Shown here piece after piece: positions 15,265-25,311 of a stretch of 64,000 nt of DNA. The translations under genes and the position numbers were made by a program. This DNA comes from Jeotgalicoccus psychrophilus DSM 19085 (GTDB lineage Bacteria; Bacillota; Bacilli; Staphylococcales; Salinicoccaceae): the NCBI RefSeq assembly GCF_000425845.1, contig NZ_KE384464.1:209005-273004 (forward strand). Direction: 5' to 3'. Numbering within the stretch: the first letter of the stretch is position 1; every line of letters starts with the position of its first letter. Under the pieces are notes generated by a model. The model ran no database searches and was not told the origin of the DNA. It was given only the letters and a program-made list of their open reading frames with translations.

Positions 15265-16989
15265 ATGGTAACAACGTTAGATAAAGTAGATGTAGTAACA
15301 GTAGGAGTCGGCTGGACAGGCGGTATTATCGCAGCAGAAGCAACTAAAGCAGGCTTAACAGTGATGGGACTTGAGCGCGGGAAAAAACGCGGTACAGCAG
15401 ACTATCAGCATGTGCATGATGAGCTGAAATACGCAGTACGTTATGAATTAATGCAGGATGTAGCAAAAGAAACGATTACTTTCAGAAATAACAAAGATCA
15501 AAAAGCATTGCCGATGCGCCAGCAAGGTTCATTCCTTCTAGGTGATAATCTCGGCGGAGCAGGAACACACTGGAACGGACAGACGTGGAGATTTTTACCT
15601 TATGATTTTGAAATTAAATCGATGACAGAAGAGCGCTACGGTAAAGAGAAACTGCAGGAAGATGACGGCTACCAATTTGAGGACTGGGGAATTACATACG
15701 ATGAACTCGAGCCGTACTTCAATACATTTGAAAAAACCGCAGGTATTTCAGGTGAAGACAACCCTCTTGGAGGGAAACGTTCGGAGTCATATCCGACTCC
15801 GCCGATGTTAAAATCACGTATGCTCAGAATGTTTGAAGAAGCTGCGAATAATATGGAGCTTAACCCTATTATGATGCCGTCTGCAAACCTTAGCCAGCAA
15901 TACGAAAACCCTGATGGCGAAACGATTAATGCTTGTCAGTACTGTGCTTTTTGTGAACGTTTTGCCTGTGAGTATGACGCGAAAGCAACACCTGAGATTA
16001 CAGTAATTAAAACGGCACAGAAAAGCGATAATTTCACACTGCGTACACATGCTAACGTTGTTGAGATAATAACAGATGAAGACGACGATACGAAAGTATC
16101 AGGTGTGAAATTTGTCGATACATTGACGGGGGAAGAATTTATTCAGCCGGCAGAAATTGTCGCTCTGACTAGCTACATCTTTAATAACTATAAACTGCTT
16201 GCTGTGTCGGATATTGGTGAACAGTATGATCCTGAAACCGGCAAAGGTTCGCTCGGACGTAATTACTGTTACCAGATTTTCGGCGGCGCAACTGGATTCT
16301 TTGAGGAGCAGTTCAATACATTTATGGGTGCCGGTGCACTCGGTATGGCGCTGGATGATTATAACGGGGATAATTTTGATCACGAAGACTTAGACTTCCT
16401 GCACGGCGGAAACATGGCGATAACTCAAACCGGTGCGAGACCGATACTTAGTAATCCCGTTAAAAGCGGAACAGCATCATGGGGCGAAGAGTTTAAAGAA
16501 GAATCTATTAAAAACTATACACGTGTGTTATCTGTTTCAGGTCAGGGAGCAACAAGTCCTCACAAGGATAACTATTTGAGCATGGATACAGAGTATAAAG
16601 ATGCCTTTAATGTGCCGCTGGTACAGCTGACTTATAATTTTACTGATCAGGACAGAGCCAGACAGAAATATCTTGCTGAACGTGCAGGTGAAATCCTGGA
16701 AGAAATGGGCGCGTCCCACGTTGATCTTTCAGCTGAGCTGACAGATTACAATATCGCACCCTACCAGTCAACGCATAATACCGGAGGTACGACAATGGGT
16801 GCTGACCCTGAAACAAGTGTGGTAAACAACTATCTGCAGCACTGGGACCGCGATAATTTATTCGTTGTCGGTGCCGGGAACTTCCAGCACAACAGCGGCT
16901 ACAACCCGACTGCAACAGTAGGAGCACTTGCATACCGCTGTGCAGATGGTATTATTAAATATGCTGAAGATGGCGGACGCCTAGAATAA
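15265..16989 (+). CDS. GMC-family FAD dehydrogenase, catalytic subunit, with Cys cluster
   Basis: A 574-residue flavoprotein: N-terminal FAD-binding GVGWTGG (residues 14-20), GDNLGGAGTHWNGQTWR near residue 93, and a C-terminal active-site stretch with HNSGYNPT. Cys224, Cys227, Cys230 and Cys235 (CQYCAFCERFAC) resemble the Fe-S cysteines of FAD-glucose and fructose dehydrogenases. It has no signal of its own and would be exported with the Tat-tagged small subunit. The sugar or alcohol oxidised is unknown. No cytochrome subunit gene is adjacent, so the electron acceptor is open. AAAGGGGG precedes the ATG. Confidence 0.88.
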   Translation: MVTTLDKVDVVTVGVGWTGGIIAAEATKAGLTVMGLERGKKRGTADYQHVHDELKYAVRYELMQDVAKETITFRNNKDQKALPMRQQGSFLLGDNLGGAGTHWNGQTWRFLPYDFEIKSMTEERYGKEKLQEDDGYQFEDWGITYDELEPYFNTFEKTAGISGEDNPLGGKRSESYPTPPMLKSRMLRMFEEAANNMELNPIMMPSANLSQQYENPDGETINACQYCAFCERFACEYDAKATPEITVIKTAQKSDNFTLRTHANVVEIITDEDDDTKVSGVKFVDTLTGEEFIQPAEIVALTSYIFNNYKLLAVSDIGEQYDPETGKGSLGRNYCYQIFGGATGFFEEQFNTFMGAGALGMALDDYNGDNFDHEDLDFLHGGNMAITQTGARPILSNPVKSGTASWGEEFKEESIKNYTRVLSVSGQGATSPHKDNYLSMDTEYKDAFNVPLVQLTYNFTDQDRARQKYLAERAGEILEEMGASHVDLSAELTDYNIAPYQSTHNTGGTTMGADPETSVVNNYLQHWDRDNLFVVGAGNFQHNSGYNPTATVGALAYRCADGIIKYAEDGGRLE

Positions 16990-17006
16990 GAATAAGGTGA
17001 TGTATA

Positions 17007-17852
17007 ATGGAACCGAAGAATAATGAGAATCGGGATCCTGATAACAAACATGTAAATAATGAACCTGAACTCGTCTCTAAACGTAAAAAGGTAACGAAAG
17101 AGGAGCCGTATGCCCCGCTGACCGATCATCTTGAGGATTTAAGATCAGTCCTGATTAAGTCTGCGGTGACGATTACAATATGGTTTCTAATTATCTTTTC
17201 AACTGTCGGCTGGTGGTTTCCTGTCGTGTCAAAAGGTGCGGAAATCGTCGTTCTCGGACCGTTTGAAGTCATCCGTTTCTATTTAAGAACAGCCGGGGCT
17301 ATCAGCATTGGGTTTTCCATCCCGTTTATATGCTGGTTCCTGTGGCAGTTTATGAGACCGGGTCTTGTGGACAAAGAAACACAATTCCTGAAAGGCTCGC
17401 TGCCGGTTATGCTGCTGCTTTTTGTAACCGGTTTGTCCTTTGGGTATTTTATCGTTCACCCGTTAAGCTACTTCTTCCTTATTGAAATGGGAGAGCAGAA
17501 TTTTAATGTACTTGTAACGGCGGATGAATATATGTCGTTCTTATTAATAACGACGATACCGTTCGGACTGGTTTTCCAGCTGCCGGTTGTCGCATTATTC
17601 CTGCATCATATTGAGCTTTTAACTGTTGAAGTAATGACGACGATGCGTAAATATGCATATTTCACACTGCTTGTTATTACAGCGCTGATTGCACCGCCTG
17701 ATGTGTTTACACACCTGGTGACGCTGATTCCGATGATTCTTTTATATGAGCTGAGTATTATTCTGATTAAGAGAAAAGAACGGAAATTAGAAGCAAAAGC
17801 AGCTAAAGAGGAAAAAGCCAAAGAGAAAACAGAGAAAAAAGATCGTAAATAA
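17007..17852 (+). CDS. tatC: Twin-arginine translocase subunit TatC
   Basis: A 281-residue protein with six membrane helices and the TatC N-terminal signature LTDHLEDLR, which forms the receptor for twin-arginine signals. The C-terminal tail after the last helix is unusually long and charged, almost only Lys, Glu and Ala. It starts 17 bases after the GMC gene stop and so is cotranscribed with its probable substrate. No tatA gene is seen in the window, although tatA and tatC are adjacent in other staphylococci. Confidence 0.93.
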   Translation: MEPKNNENRDPDNKHVNNEPELVSKRKKVTKEEPYAPLTDHLEDLRSVLIKSAVTITIWFLIIFSTVGWWFPVVSKGAEIVVLGPFEVIRFYLRTAGAISIGFSIPFICWFLWQFMRPGLVDKETQFLKGSLPVMLLLFVTGLSFGYFIVHPLSYFFLIEMGEQNFNVLVTADEYMSFLLITTIPFGLVFQLPVVALFLHHIELLTVEVMTTMRKYAYFTLLVITALIAPPDVFTHLVTLIPMILLYELSIILIKRKERKLEAKAAKEEKAKEKTEKKDRK

Positions 17853-17863
17853 AATAATTTTTA

Positions 17864-17905
17864 AACAAGCGGATTCGGCAGTATTGCCCTGTCCGCTTGT
17901 TTTTT
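17864..17905 (+). terminator. Terminator after tatC
   Basis: Stem ACAAGCGGA/TCCGCTTGT (17865-17873 with 17892-17900), then T5. Confidence 0.85.
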
Positions 17906-17982
17906 AATGAAAAATGACATAACTCTATCTTTAAGCGGGTATTTTCATGTATAATTATTTAAGTTGAAAGGTGGTAACTGAG

Positions 17983-19482
17983 ATGAAATCAACGATGCTT
18001 CTATCTCTTTTGAAGATAAAAACCACGTACGGAAATTTTCCGGAAACTGTCAAAGATATTACAGCGGATTCCAGGGAAACGCACGAGGCTGCTGTATTTG
18101 TAGCAATTAAAGGACATCAGACCGACGGACTCGATTATATGGAAGATGTAATTAAACGCGGCTGCCGTTTTATCATAGCAGACAGATATGTGGAGGTGCC
18201 TTCAGATATTGGCCTTCTGGTAGTGAAAGATCCATCAAAAACTGCAGCATTATTTGCCGAATATATTTATGATTTTCCACATGAATCGCAGACGATGATC
18301 GGTGTGACCGGAACGAACGGCAAGACGACAGTCTCGACAATGATTCATAATCTGAGTATGGCACTCGGTACTAAAAGTGCTTACCTTGGAACGAACGGAT
18401 TCATGATTAATGAGACGCATATGGTGTCAGCGAATACTACACCGGAAACCACACGACTCCATAAACGCATAAAAGAAGCGCATGAAAATGATACTGAAGT
18501 CTTTACGATGGAAGTATCATCCCACGGTTTGAAGCTGGGGCGTACTTTTGGCATTAACTTTGATATTGCGATATTTACGAACTTGACGCAGGATCATCTG
18601 GATTTTCATAACAGCATGGATGAATACGGGCATATTAAAGGCCTGCTGTTTTCACAGCTTGGCCAGGATGTAAAAAAACATAAATATGTCGTCTTAAATA
18701 ACGATGATGCATGGTCTTCAGTGTATAAAGACATGACGCCGTTTGAAACGATTTCTTACGGCATGGACAGCACAGCTGATTTCTATCCATCGGATATTCA
18801 GGGCAGCCTTGAAGGATTTACTTTTACATTGAATACACCGGAAGGCAGCTTTGATGTGAACTCACCTTTTGTCGGGGAATATAACATCCAGAATTTAATG
18901 TGCGCAGTTATTAGTGAGTGGCTGCAGGGCTATGAGATTGAACGTATTTTATCGGCAGTACCTGCAATGAAACCGGTTGAGGGCAGACTTGAAGTACTCG
19001 ATCCAACATTGCCGATAGATATTATAATAGATTTTGCACATACACCGGATGCGCTCAGTAAAGTAATCAATTCAGTGAAGCCGTTTGTGACAGGCAGATT
19101 AATATGTCTGATTGGTATGACAGGAGAACGGGATTATTCAAAAGCCGCAGAAATGGGTGCTATCGCAACGCTTGCGGATTATGCTATATTCACCCCTGAT
19201 AACCCTGCGAACGACGATCCTGAAATGCTTGTAAAGCTGCTTGAAGAAGGAGCGGTCCATGATAATCACGTATCGTATACAGACAGGGAAGAAGGAATTA
19301 TTCACGCGGTGGATATTGCAGAACCAGGAGATACAATTATTCTTGCATGTAAGGGGCGGGAACCATATCAGATTATGGAGAACTACGTGAAAATGCCGCA
19401 CAGAGATGATTTAATTGCACTTGATGCAGCATACAGAAAATACCGGAGTGAAGAGTATGTTGACAACGACAGTACAATTTAA
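17983..19482 (+). CDS. murE: UDP-MurNAc-tripeptide synthetase MurE, L-lysine type
   Basis: A 499-residue Mur ligase adding the third residue to UDP-MurNAc-L-Ala-D-Glu. The ATP loop GVTGTNGKTT and the C-terminal ligase domain are intact. The amino-acid specificity loop reads DNPA, as in the L-lysine enzyme of S. aureus, where diaminopimelate-adding enzymes have DNPR. ATG 17983 is preferred; the in-frame GTG at 17971 lies inside the ribosome binding site AAAGGTGG. The next gene overlaps its end. Confidence 0.95.
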   Translation: MKSTMLLSLLKIKTTYGNFPETVKDITADSRETHEAAVFVAIKGHQTDGLDYMEDVIKRGCRFIIADRYVEVPSDIGLLVVKDPSKTAALFAEYIYDFPHESQTMIGVTGTNGKTTVSTMIHNLSMALGTKSAYLGTNGFMINETHMVSANTTPETTRLHKRIKEAHENDTEVFTMEVSSHGLKLGRTFGINFDIAIFTNLTQDHLDFHNSMDEYGHIKGLLFSQLGQDVKKHKYVVLNNDDAWSSVYKDMTPFETISYGMDSTADFYPSDIQGSLEGFTFTLNTPEGSFDVNSPFVGEYNIQNLMCAVISEWLQGYEIERILSAVPAMKPVEGRLEVLDPTLPIDIIIDFAHTPDALSKVINSVKPFVTGRLICLIGMTGERDYSKAAEMGAIATLADYAIFTPDNPANDDPEMLVKLLEEGAVHDNHVSYTDREEGIIHAVDIAEPGDTIILACKGREPYQIMENYVKMPHRDDLIALDAAYRKYRSEEYVDNDSTI

Positions 19483-19717
19483 CGGAACAGCATTTACAGT
19501 ATATATTGCAGAATTCGAAGGAACTTATATTATCAGCATACCGGAACTGGCATTCAGTATGCAGATGAATAATAGCCTCGGTGCCGAAGAGATGGCTGAT
19601 GAGCTGGTTATCCATCTCTTTACGCTGCTTGATGAAGATGACAGTGAACATGCCGCAAAAGTAATACTATCAGTAATAAGAACTGAGCAAGGAGACAATA
19701 ATGGAAATAAAAGATGA
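19457..19717 (+). CDS. Small conserved protein between murE and prfC (YueH-like)
   Basis: An 86-residue acidic protein with no membrane segment. Its start overlaps the last 26 bases of murE, with GGAGTG seven bases before the ATG, and its end overlaps the start of prfC by 17 bases. A small gene in exactly this place is conserved in staphylococci, which supports it as real. I believe it belongs to the YueH family, but that rests on memory of the gene order and a weak sequence likeness. Function unknown. Confidence 0.75.
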   Translation: MLTTTVQFNGTAFTVYIAEFEGTYIISIPELAFSMQMNNSLGAEEMADELVIHLFTLLDEDDSEHAAKVILSVIRTEQGDNNGNKR

Positions 19718-21257
19718 AATACAAAAACGTAAGACGTTTGGGATCATATCCCACCCGGATGCTGGAAAGACGACGCTGACAGAAAAGCTGCTGTTATTCG
19801 GCGGTGCTATTCGTGAAGCGGGAACAGTTAAAGGTAAGAAGACCGGTAAATTCGCAACGAGTGACTGGATGAAAGTAGAGCAGGAACGTGGAATCAGTGT
19901 TACGAGTTCCGTGATGCAATTCGACTTTGACGGCTATAAAATAAATATTCTAGATACACCGGGACACGAAGATTTCTCGGAAGATACGTACCGTACATTA
20001 ATGGCGGTAGACTCGGCGGTTATGGTTATCGATGCAGCTAAAGGTATTGAGCCGCAGACATTGAAACTATTTAAAGTTTGTAAAATGCGCGGCATTCCGA
20101 TTTTCACATTTATTAACAAATTAGACCGCGTAGGTAAAGAACCGTTCGAACTGCTTGAAGAAATCGAATCAACACTCGAGATTGAAACTTATCCAATGAC
20201 CTGGCCAATCGGTATGGGGCCAAGTTTCTTTGGTATCATTAACCGCCGCGAGCGGACGATCAATCCTTTTAGAGAAGATGGTAAGTTGACACTGGACGAT
20301 GATTATCAGCTGACTGAAAGCCATAAGATTGAAGAAGATTCAGCATACAGAGATGCAATTGATGAATTTATGCTGGTGGAAGAAGCGGGAGACGATTTTG
20401 ATGAAGAAAAAATTGCATCAGGCGATCTGACACCGGTATTCTTCGGTTCGGCATTATCGACATTTGGTATTGAAGAGTTCCTCGACACTTACGTTGACTT
20501 TGCACCTGAGCCGACCGGCCGTGAAACGACGGATGGAACGGAAGTAAGTCCGACAGACGAAGATTTTTCAGGGTTTATCTTTAAAATTCAGGCGAATATG
20601 GACCCGAGACACCGCGACCGTCTTGCTTTTATGAGAATTGTTTCAGGTAAATTTACGCGCGGTATGGATGCGGTACTTGACCGCACTAAAAAGAAGACAA
20701 AAATCTCGCGTGCCACGATGTTTATGGCTGATGATAAAGAAACAATCGATGAAGCATATGCCGGTGATATTATCGGGTTATACGATACAGGCAACTATCA
20801 AATCGGGGACACTCTATACAGTGGGAAACCGCGTGATTTTGCTGCACTGCCTCTGTTCACGCCGGAATTATTTATGAAAGTTTCTGCTAAGAACGTTATG
20901 AAACAGAAGCATTTCTATAAAGGTATCGAACAGCTTGTACAAGAAGGTGCGATTCAGTATTACAAATCAATGCATACGAATCAGCCAATCTTAGGGGCGG
21001 TCGGACAGCTTCAGTTTGAAGTGTTCGAGCACCGTATGAAAAATGAGTATAATACGGATATCGTTATGGAGCCTGTCGGCAAGAAGATTGCCCGCTGGGT
21101 TGAGAATGAGGAAGATATTAAAGATTCAATGAACTCGCCGCGTGCAAACTTAGTGTACGACCGCTTTGATCAGCAGGTCTTTCTCTTTGAAAATGAATTT
21201 GCTATGCGCTGGTTCTCGGATAAGTATCCTGAAATTAAACTGTACAGCCTGCTGTAG
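19701..21257 (+). CDS. prfC: Peptide chain release factor 3
   Basis: A 518-residue translational GTPase with the G1 motif [11 protein letters not shown]3 DTPGHEDF and G4 NKLD, in the RF3-specific layout ([20 protein letters not shown] after the P-loop). RF3 recycles RF1 and RF2 from the ribosome after peptide release. It is complete and of normal length. AAGGAGA precedes the ATG. It is the last gene of the murE operon. Confidence 0.96.
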   Translation: MEIKDEIQKRKTFGIISHPDAGKTTLTEKLLLFGGAIREAGTVKGKKTGKFATSDWMKVEQERGISVTSSVMQFDFDGYKINILDTPGHEDFSEDTYRTLMAVDSAVMVIDAAKGIEPQTLKLFKVCKMRGIPIFTFINKLDRVGKEPFELLEEIESTLEIETYPMTWPIGMGPSFFGIINRRERTINPFREDGKLTLDDDYQLTESHKIEEDSAYRDAIDEFMLVEEAGDDFDEEKIASGDLTPVFFGSALSTFGIEEFLDTYVDFAPEPTGRETTDGTEVSPTDEDFSGFIFKIQANMDPRHRDRLAFMRIVSGKFTRGMDAVLDRTKKKTKISRATMFMADDKETIDEAYAGDIIGLYDTGNYQIGDTLYSGKPRDFAALPLFTPELFMKVSAKNVMKQKHFYKGIEQLVQEGAIQYYKSMHTNQPILGAVGQLQFEVFEHRMKNEYNTDIVMEPVGKKIARWVENEEDIKDSMNSPRANLVYDRFDQQVFLFENEFAMRWFSDKYPEIKLYSLL

Positions 21258-21335
21258 ATAAAATTTCACTTTACTTTTTACATGTAATAAATTATATTTA
21301 ATAAGAATTGAAAAACACTTATAACGAACCTGTAT

Positions 21336-21488
21336 TTTAAGGGGAGTAACGAATAGGAAACTATCAGTGTATCGTCATTACGGAGAAATCCCGGTACATT
21401 GAGCAATATATATTATTGTATCGTGAGACCTTAACAGACAGTGCTGTGCAGATAGTATGCACAGACTGGCCTGTTTAGGTCTCTTTTT
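21336..21488 (+). ncRNA. yybP-ykoY manganese riboswitch with terminator
   Basis: The aptamer begins with TTTTAAGGGGAGTAACG (about 21336-21352) and ends with GAGACCTTAA (21425-21434), the two conserved ends of the yybP-ykoY class, which pair as P1 when Mn2+ is bound. GAGACCTTAACAG (21425-21437) can instead pair with CTGTTTAGGTCTC (21471-21483), followed by T5, forming a terminator. Metal binding would thus switch on the TerC exporter downstream. Confidence 0.9.
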
Positions 21489-21518
21489 GTGTTTGATATA
21501 AAAAAGGAGGAAACAAAA

Positions 21519-22289
21519 ATGGATACAGCTGTATTACTGGAATATGCATGGGTTCTGATTGTATTAATCGGCCTGGAAGGTTTACTGGCAGCAGATAACG
21601 CTGTCGTACTTGCGGTTATGGTACGTCATTTAGATCCTGTAAGAAGAAGAAAAGCATTGTTTTACGGACTGCTCGGAGCATTTGTGTTCCGCGTTATTGC
21701 GATATTATTACTCGTTTGGCTCGTACAATGGTGGTGGGTTCAAGGATTAGGTGCGCTGTACTTATTCTACGTCTCAATATCACACTTAATTGCTATTAGA
21801 AAACATAAGGACAAAAGTGCTGATGATCTAATTGGAGAGCAGAAAGATAAGAAACAATCAGGATTCTGGATGACTGTTTTCAAAGTTGAGCTCGCGGATA
21901 TTGCATTCGCAGTAGACTCAATTTTAGCTGCAGCAGCGATTGCACTTGCATTGCCTGCAGTCGGCGGGGATTTCTTCGGAATTAACGCAGGACAGTATAC
22001 TGTAATGCTGATCGGTGGACTTATCGGGGTAATCATTATGAGATTCTTCGCTAACTATTTTGTTGAACTTCTTGCGAAACGTCCATCACTTGAAATTGCC
22101 GCATTCGTTATCGTCGGCTGGGTAGGGGTTAAACTGGCAGTACTGACACTAGCACACGAAGCAGTTGGAATTATTCCGGCTGAATTCCCTCATTCAACAA
22201 CTTGGAAAATTATCTTCTGGTCTGTAATGTTAATCATCGTTCTTGTCGGCTGGTTCGGCGGCGGTAAAAAAGAAGAAACTGAAAAATAA
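21519..22289 (+). CDS. TerC-family membrane protein, probable Mn2+ exporter
   Basis: A 256-residue protein with seven or so helices and the TerC-family acidic membrane residues (GLEGLLAADNAVV near the N-terminus, KVELADIAFAVDSI in the middle). TerC proteins YceF and YkoY of Bacillus export manganese, partly to metallate secreted enzymes. The riboswitch 30 bases upstream supports the same ion here. ATG 21519 is preferred with AAAGGAGG in front; the upstream in-frame start lies beside the riboswitch terminator. It is monocistronic. Confidence 0.88.
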   Translation: MDTAVLLEYAWVLIVLIGLEGLLAADNAVVLAVMVRHLDPVRRRKALFYGLLGAFVFRVIAILLLVWLVQWWWVQGLGALYLFYVSISHLIAIRKHKDKSADDLIGEQKDKKQSGFWMTVFKVELADIAFAVDSILAAAAIALALPAVGGDFFGINAGQYTVMLIGGLIGVIIMRFFANYFVELLAKRPSLEIAAFVIVGWVGVKLAVLTLAHEAVGIIPAEFPHSTTWKIIFWSVMLIIVLVGWFGGGKKEETEK

Positions 22290-22371
22290 GCATAGTTTTA
22301 AACGTATAATTGGCATGAATTTTTAAAAGGCCTTATAATTACTTGTAAAGTATGCAGATGGAGTGATTATT

Positions 22372-23817
22372 ATGAGTGATGAAAGAAAACGTCCGATTGA
22401 CAGAGAAAAATACAGACGGACAGCAAGAAATTTCACGGATAAAAATCAATCAGCTGAAGAAGCGGAAAATCAGTTTGAATTTACAAGGTCACGTGAAGAG
22501 CAGCGGGAGTTCGGCGCAGATAATGATACTTACGATAATAGAGAAGTACATGATTCTGCAGAAGAACCTGAGAGAGATTCGAATTACCGTACTGTAACAG
22601 AAAAACAGAAAAATTCCGGCGGAGGCGGCTTTAAATCATTTTTACTGCCGCTGCTCGCAGGGATTATCGGTGCACTTCTCGTGCTCGGTGCGTATCTTTT
22701 ATTTACGGGCACAGACGAAGAAGAGAGCGCAGAACAGCAAACGGACGAAGAGACGGCATCCGAAGTGGATTCCAATCAGGATTTATCTGAAGTAAAACAA
22801 CAGCTTGAAGAAGAAAATGCCGATAAGTTGATTACAGATACAACAGCAGCCGTACAAAAAGCAAAACCGGCAGTTGTATCAGTGATTAACATGCAGCGTA
22901 TTCAGTCAATTATACCCGGAATTAATACCAGTTCCGACGAGGCAGAAGAAGCGGGCAGCGGTTCCGGTGTAATTTATAAAACAGAAGGCGATATTGCCTA
23001 TGTAGTAACAAATCAGCATGTGGTCGACGGTGCTGAAGAGATTAAAATTAATCTGGAAAGCGGAGACTCAGTTGATGCAGAGCTCGTCGGTTCGGATATC
23101 TGGACAGATCTTGCGGTTCTGAGCATTCCATCAGACGTCGTAGAAACGACGATTGAATTTGGAGAAAGCAGCAATCTGCTTGTCGGTGAACCGGCAATTG
23201 CGATTGGTTCACCGCTTGGTGAAATGTTCTCCGGTTCAGTATCACAGGGGATCATTTCAGGTCTTGACCGTTCTGTTCCCGTCGACCTTGACGGAGACGG
23301 CTCAATAGATTGGGAAGCGAGCGTTCTTCAGACTGATGCAGCAATTAACCCAGGTAATTCCGGGGGTGCTCTGATAGACGCTAACGGGCGTTTAATCGGT
23401 ATTAACTCTATGAAGATTGGAATTGCTTCAGTCGAAGGCATCGGTTTTGCAATTCCCGTTGATGAAGTGAAGGAAGTTACGAGTCAGCTGGAGGAAAATG
23501 GTGAAGTGACAAGGCCGTTCCTCGGTATAACATTGCAGGATCTGCTGAATGTTGCATCATCACCTGTGTACGATCAGCTGCAGCTGCCACAAGAAGTTAA
23601 AGGCGGCGTAATAATCAGCGGTGTACAGGAAAATTCTCCTGCTGCACAAGCTGGACTGCAGGAACTCGATGTTATTACTCATCTTGACGGCGAACCAATT
23701 AACAATATGGTTGAATTGAGACAGCATCTCTATTATGCGAAAGCAGCCGGTGAAGAAATGACAATCGACTTTTACCGTAATGGTGAACAGCAGTCGGCGA
23801 CTGTAGTACTTGAATAA
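22372..23817 (+). CDS. HtrA/DegP-type membrane serine protease
   Basis: A 481-residue trypsin-like quality-control protease. A charged cytosolic N-terminus of about 85 residues, very rich in Glu, Arg and Asp, precedes one membrane helix (about 87-108) and an acidic stretch. The catalytic triad is visible as NQHVVDG (His), WTDLAVL (Asp) and NPGNSGGAL (Ser), and a single PDZ domain closes the protein. HtrA degrades or refolds damaged exported proteins. ATG 22372 follows GATGGAGTG; a GTG nine bases earlier lies inside that site. It is transcribed alone. Confidence 0.92.
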   Translation: MSDERKRPIDREKYRRTARNFTDKNQSAEEAENQFEFTRSREEQREFGADNDTYDNREVHDSAEEPERDSNYRTVTEKQKNSGGGGFKSFLLPLLAGIIGALLVLGAYLLFTGTDEEESAEQQTDEETASEVDSNQDLSEVKQQLEEENADKLITDTTAAVQKAKPAVVSVINMQRIQSIIPGINTSSDEAEEAGSGSGVIYKTEGDIAYVVTNQHVVDGAEEIKINLESGDSVDAELVGSDIWTDLAVLSIPSDVVETTIEFGESSNLLVGEPAIAIGSPLGEMFSGSVSQGIISGLDRSVPVDLDGDGSIDWEASVLQTDAAINPGNSGGALIDANGRLIGINSMKIGIASVEGIGFAIPVDEVKEVTSQLEENGEVTRPFLGITLQDLLNVASSPVYDQLQLPQEVKGGVIISGVQENSPAAQAGLQELDVITHLDGEPINNMVELRQHLYYAKAAGEEMTIDFYRNGEQQSATVVLE

Positions 23818-23831
23818 TTAAAAATAATTTT

Positions 23832-23866
23832 AACGGAATCCCGCTTAAGGACTTCCGTTTTTTTTA
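23832..23866 (+). terminator. Terminator after htrA
   Basis: Stem AACGGAA/TTCCGTT around a 14-base loop, then about nine T. Confidence 0.75.
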
Positions 23867-23941
23867 ATCTGCAAAGGTTTTTTGTTGTATAATGTGGCTA
23901 TAATCTTTTATTAAGTGATTTACGGATTGGAGATAGTCTTT

Positions 23942-25291
23942 TTGAAAAAATTACGTCGGTGGTTTACAAACTTGAGCCCGCAAAGGGGCATACTGCTGTA
24001 TTATTTTCTGGCTTTAGCCGCAGCTGCTGCATTGTTAAGTATTCCTGTATTTTATCAGGGAGACGGAATTCCATTTATCGATACACTGTTTGTCGCGGCA
24101 TCGGCAATCTCTGTTACCGGTTTAAGCACAGTGACAATTGTGGAAACATTTAATATCCCCGGATATATTCTGCTGATGTTCTTAATGAATCTTGGGGGTA
24201 TCGGAATAATGGCAGTCGGCACACTGCTCTGGATTTTACTCGGCCGGCGCATCGGAGTCAGAGAACGGCGTCAGATTATTGCCGACAATGCACAGTATAA
24301 AATGTCAGGGGCAGTGAAGCTTGTTCTCGATATTATTACGCTGCTTATCGTTGTAGAGATATTCGGTGCAATAATATATTTTTCGTACTTTTATATGCAG
24401 TCGGGTGATTTAGCACATGCACTGCTCCATGGTACATTTTTATCTATATCCGCAACGACGAACGGCGGACTCGATTTGTACAGTAATTCTTTAACACATC
24501 TTGAAGGGAATTTATTTATTGAAATACCTGTGATGTGTCAGATTATATTAGGTGCAATCGGTTATCCGGTGTTGATTGAGCTGAAGCACTTCTTCAGCAA
24601 ACACTCACCGGGCTTCCGCTTTTCATTATTTACGAAAGTTACAGCATCGACATACGGCATACTGCTCCTGATTGGTACGGTTTTAATATTCCTCCTCGAG
24701 GCCGCAAAATACTTTGAAGGTAAAAATATTCTGTCGTCAATAATGACGAGTATGTTTTTATCAGCAAGTACAAGGAGTGGCGGTATAACAACTGTTACTG
24801 TGGAACAGCTGACGGAAACAACGCAGCTTATTATGAGTGTGCTTATGTTTATCGGTGCATCACCGTCCAGTGCCGGCGGGGGAATACGGACGACAACATT
24901 TGCTATACTGATACTGTTCCTTATATCTTTCTCAAGAGGGCGTCAGCACATTAATGTGTTTCAGAGAAGGATTGCAAAAAAAGATATTGAACGGGCATTT
25001 GCAGTATTTATTCTCGCTGTCGGTCTCGTTTTCGCTGGTATTCTGACAGTATTAATTGTAGATGGACATCAATTTACACTGACCCAGATTATTTTTGAAG
25101 TAACTTCAGCTTTCGGCACGACGGGTACATCGACAGGAATAACTGAAGATTTATCAACCTTGAGTAAACTAGTAATCATGTTATTTATGTTTATCGGCAG
25201 AATAGGATTTGTTTCATTCTTACTGTCAATCGCAGGCAGACAGCGAGAACTGACTTATAAATACTCTGAAGAACGCCTGATGGTAGGCTAA
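23942..25291 (+). CDS. ktrB: KtrB/TrkH-family potassium uptake channel subunit
   Basis: A 449-residue protein with four membrane-pore-membrane units. The four filter segments are visible as SVTGLS, SATTNGG, STRSGG and GTTGTSTG, with the filter glycines in place. KtrB/KtrD imports K+ coupled to Na+, gated by a cytosolic RCK ring (KtrA/KtrC), for which no gene is present here. TTG 23942 is taken as the start, nine bases after GGAGA; a GTG at 23915 would precede that site. TATAAT lies at 23888-23893. The next gene starts 20 bases on. Confidence 0.9.
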   Translation: MKKLRRWFTNLSPQRGILLYYFLALAAAAALLSIPVFYQGDGIPFIDTLFVAASAISVTGLSTVTIVETFNIPGYILLMFLMNLGGIGIMAVGTLLWILLGRRIGVRERRQIIADNAQYKMSGAVKLVLDIITLLIVVEIFGAIIYFSYFYMQSGDLAHALLHGTFLSISATTNGGLDLYSNSLTHLEGNLFIEIPVMCQIILGAIGYPVLIELKHFFSKHSPGFRFSLFTKVTASTYGILLLIGTVLIFLLEAAKYFEGKNILSSIMTSMFLSASTRSGGITTVTVEQLTETTQLIMSVLMFIGASPSSAGGGIRTTTFAILILFLISFSRGRQHINVFQRRIAKKDIERAFAVFILAVGLVFAGILTVLIVDGHQFTLTQIIFEVTSAFGTTGTSTGITEDLSTLSKLVIMLFMFIGRIGFVSFLLSIAGRQRELTYKYSEERLMVG

Positions 25292-25311
25292 ATCAGCAGG
25301 GAGTGAACTAA

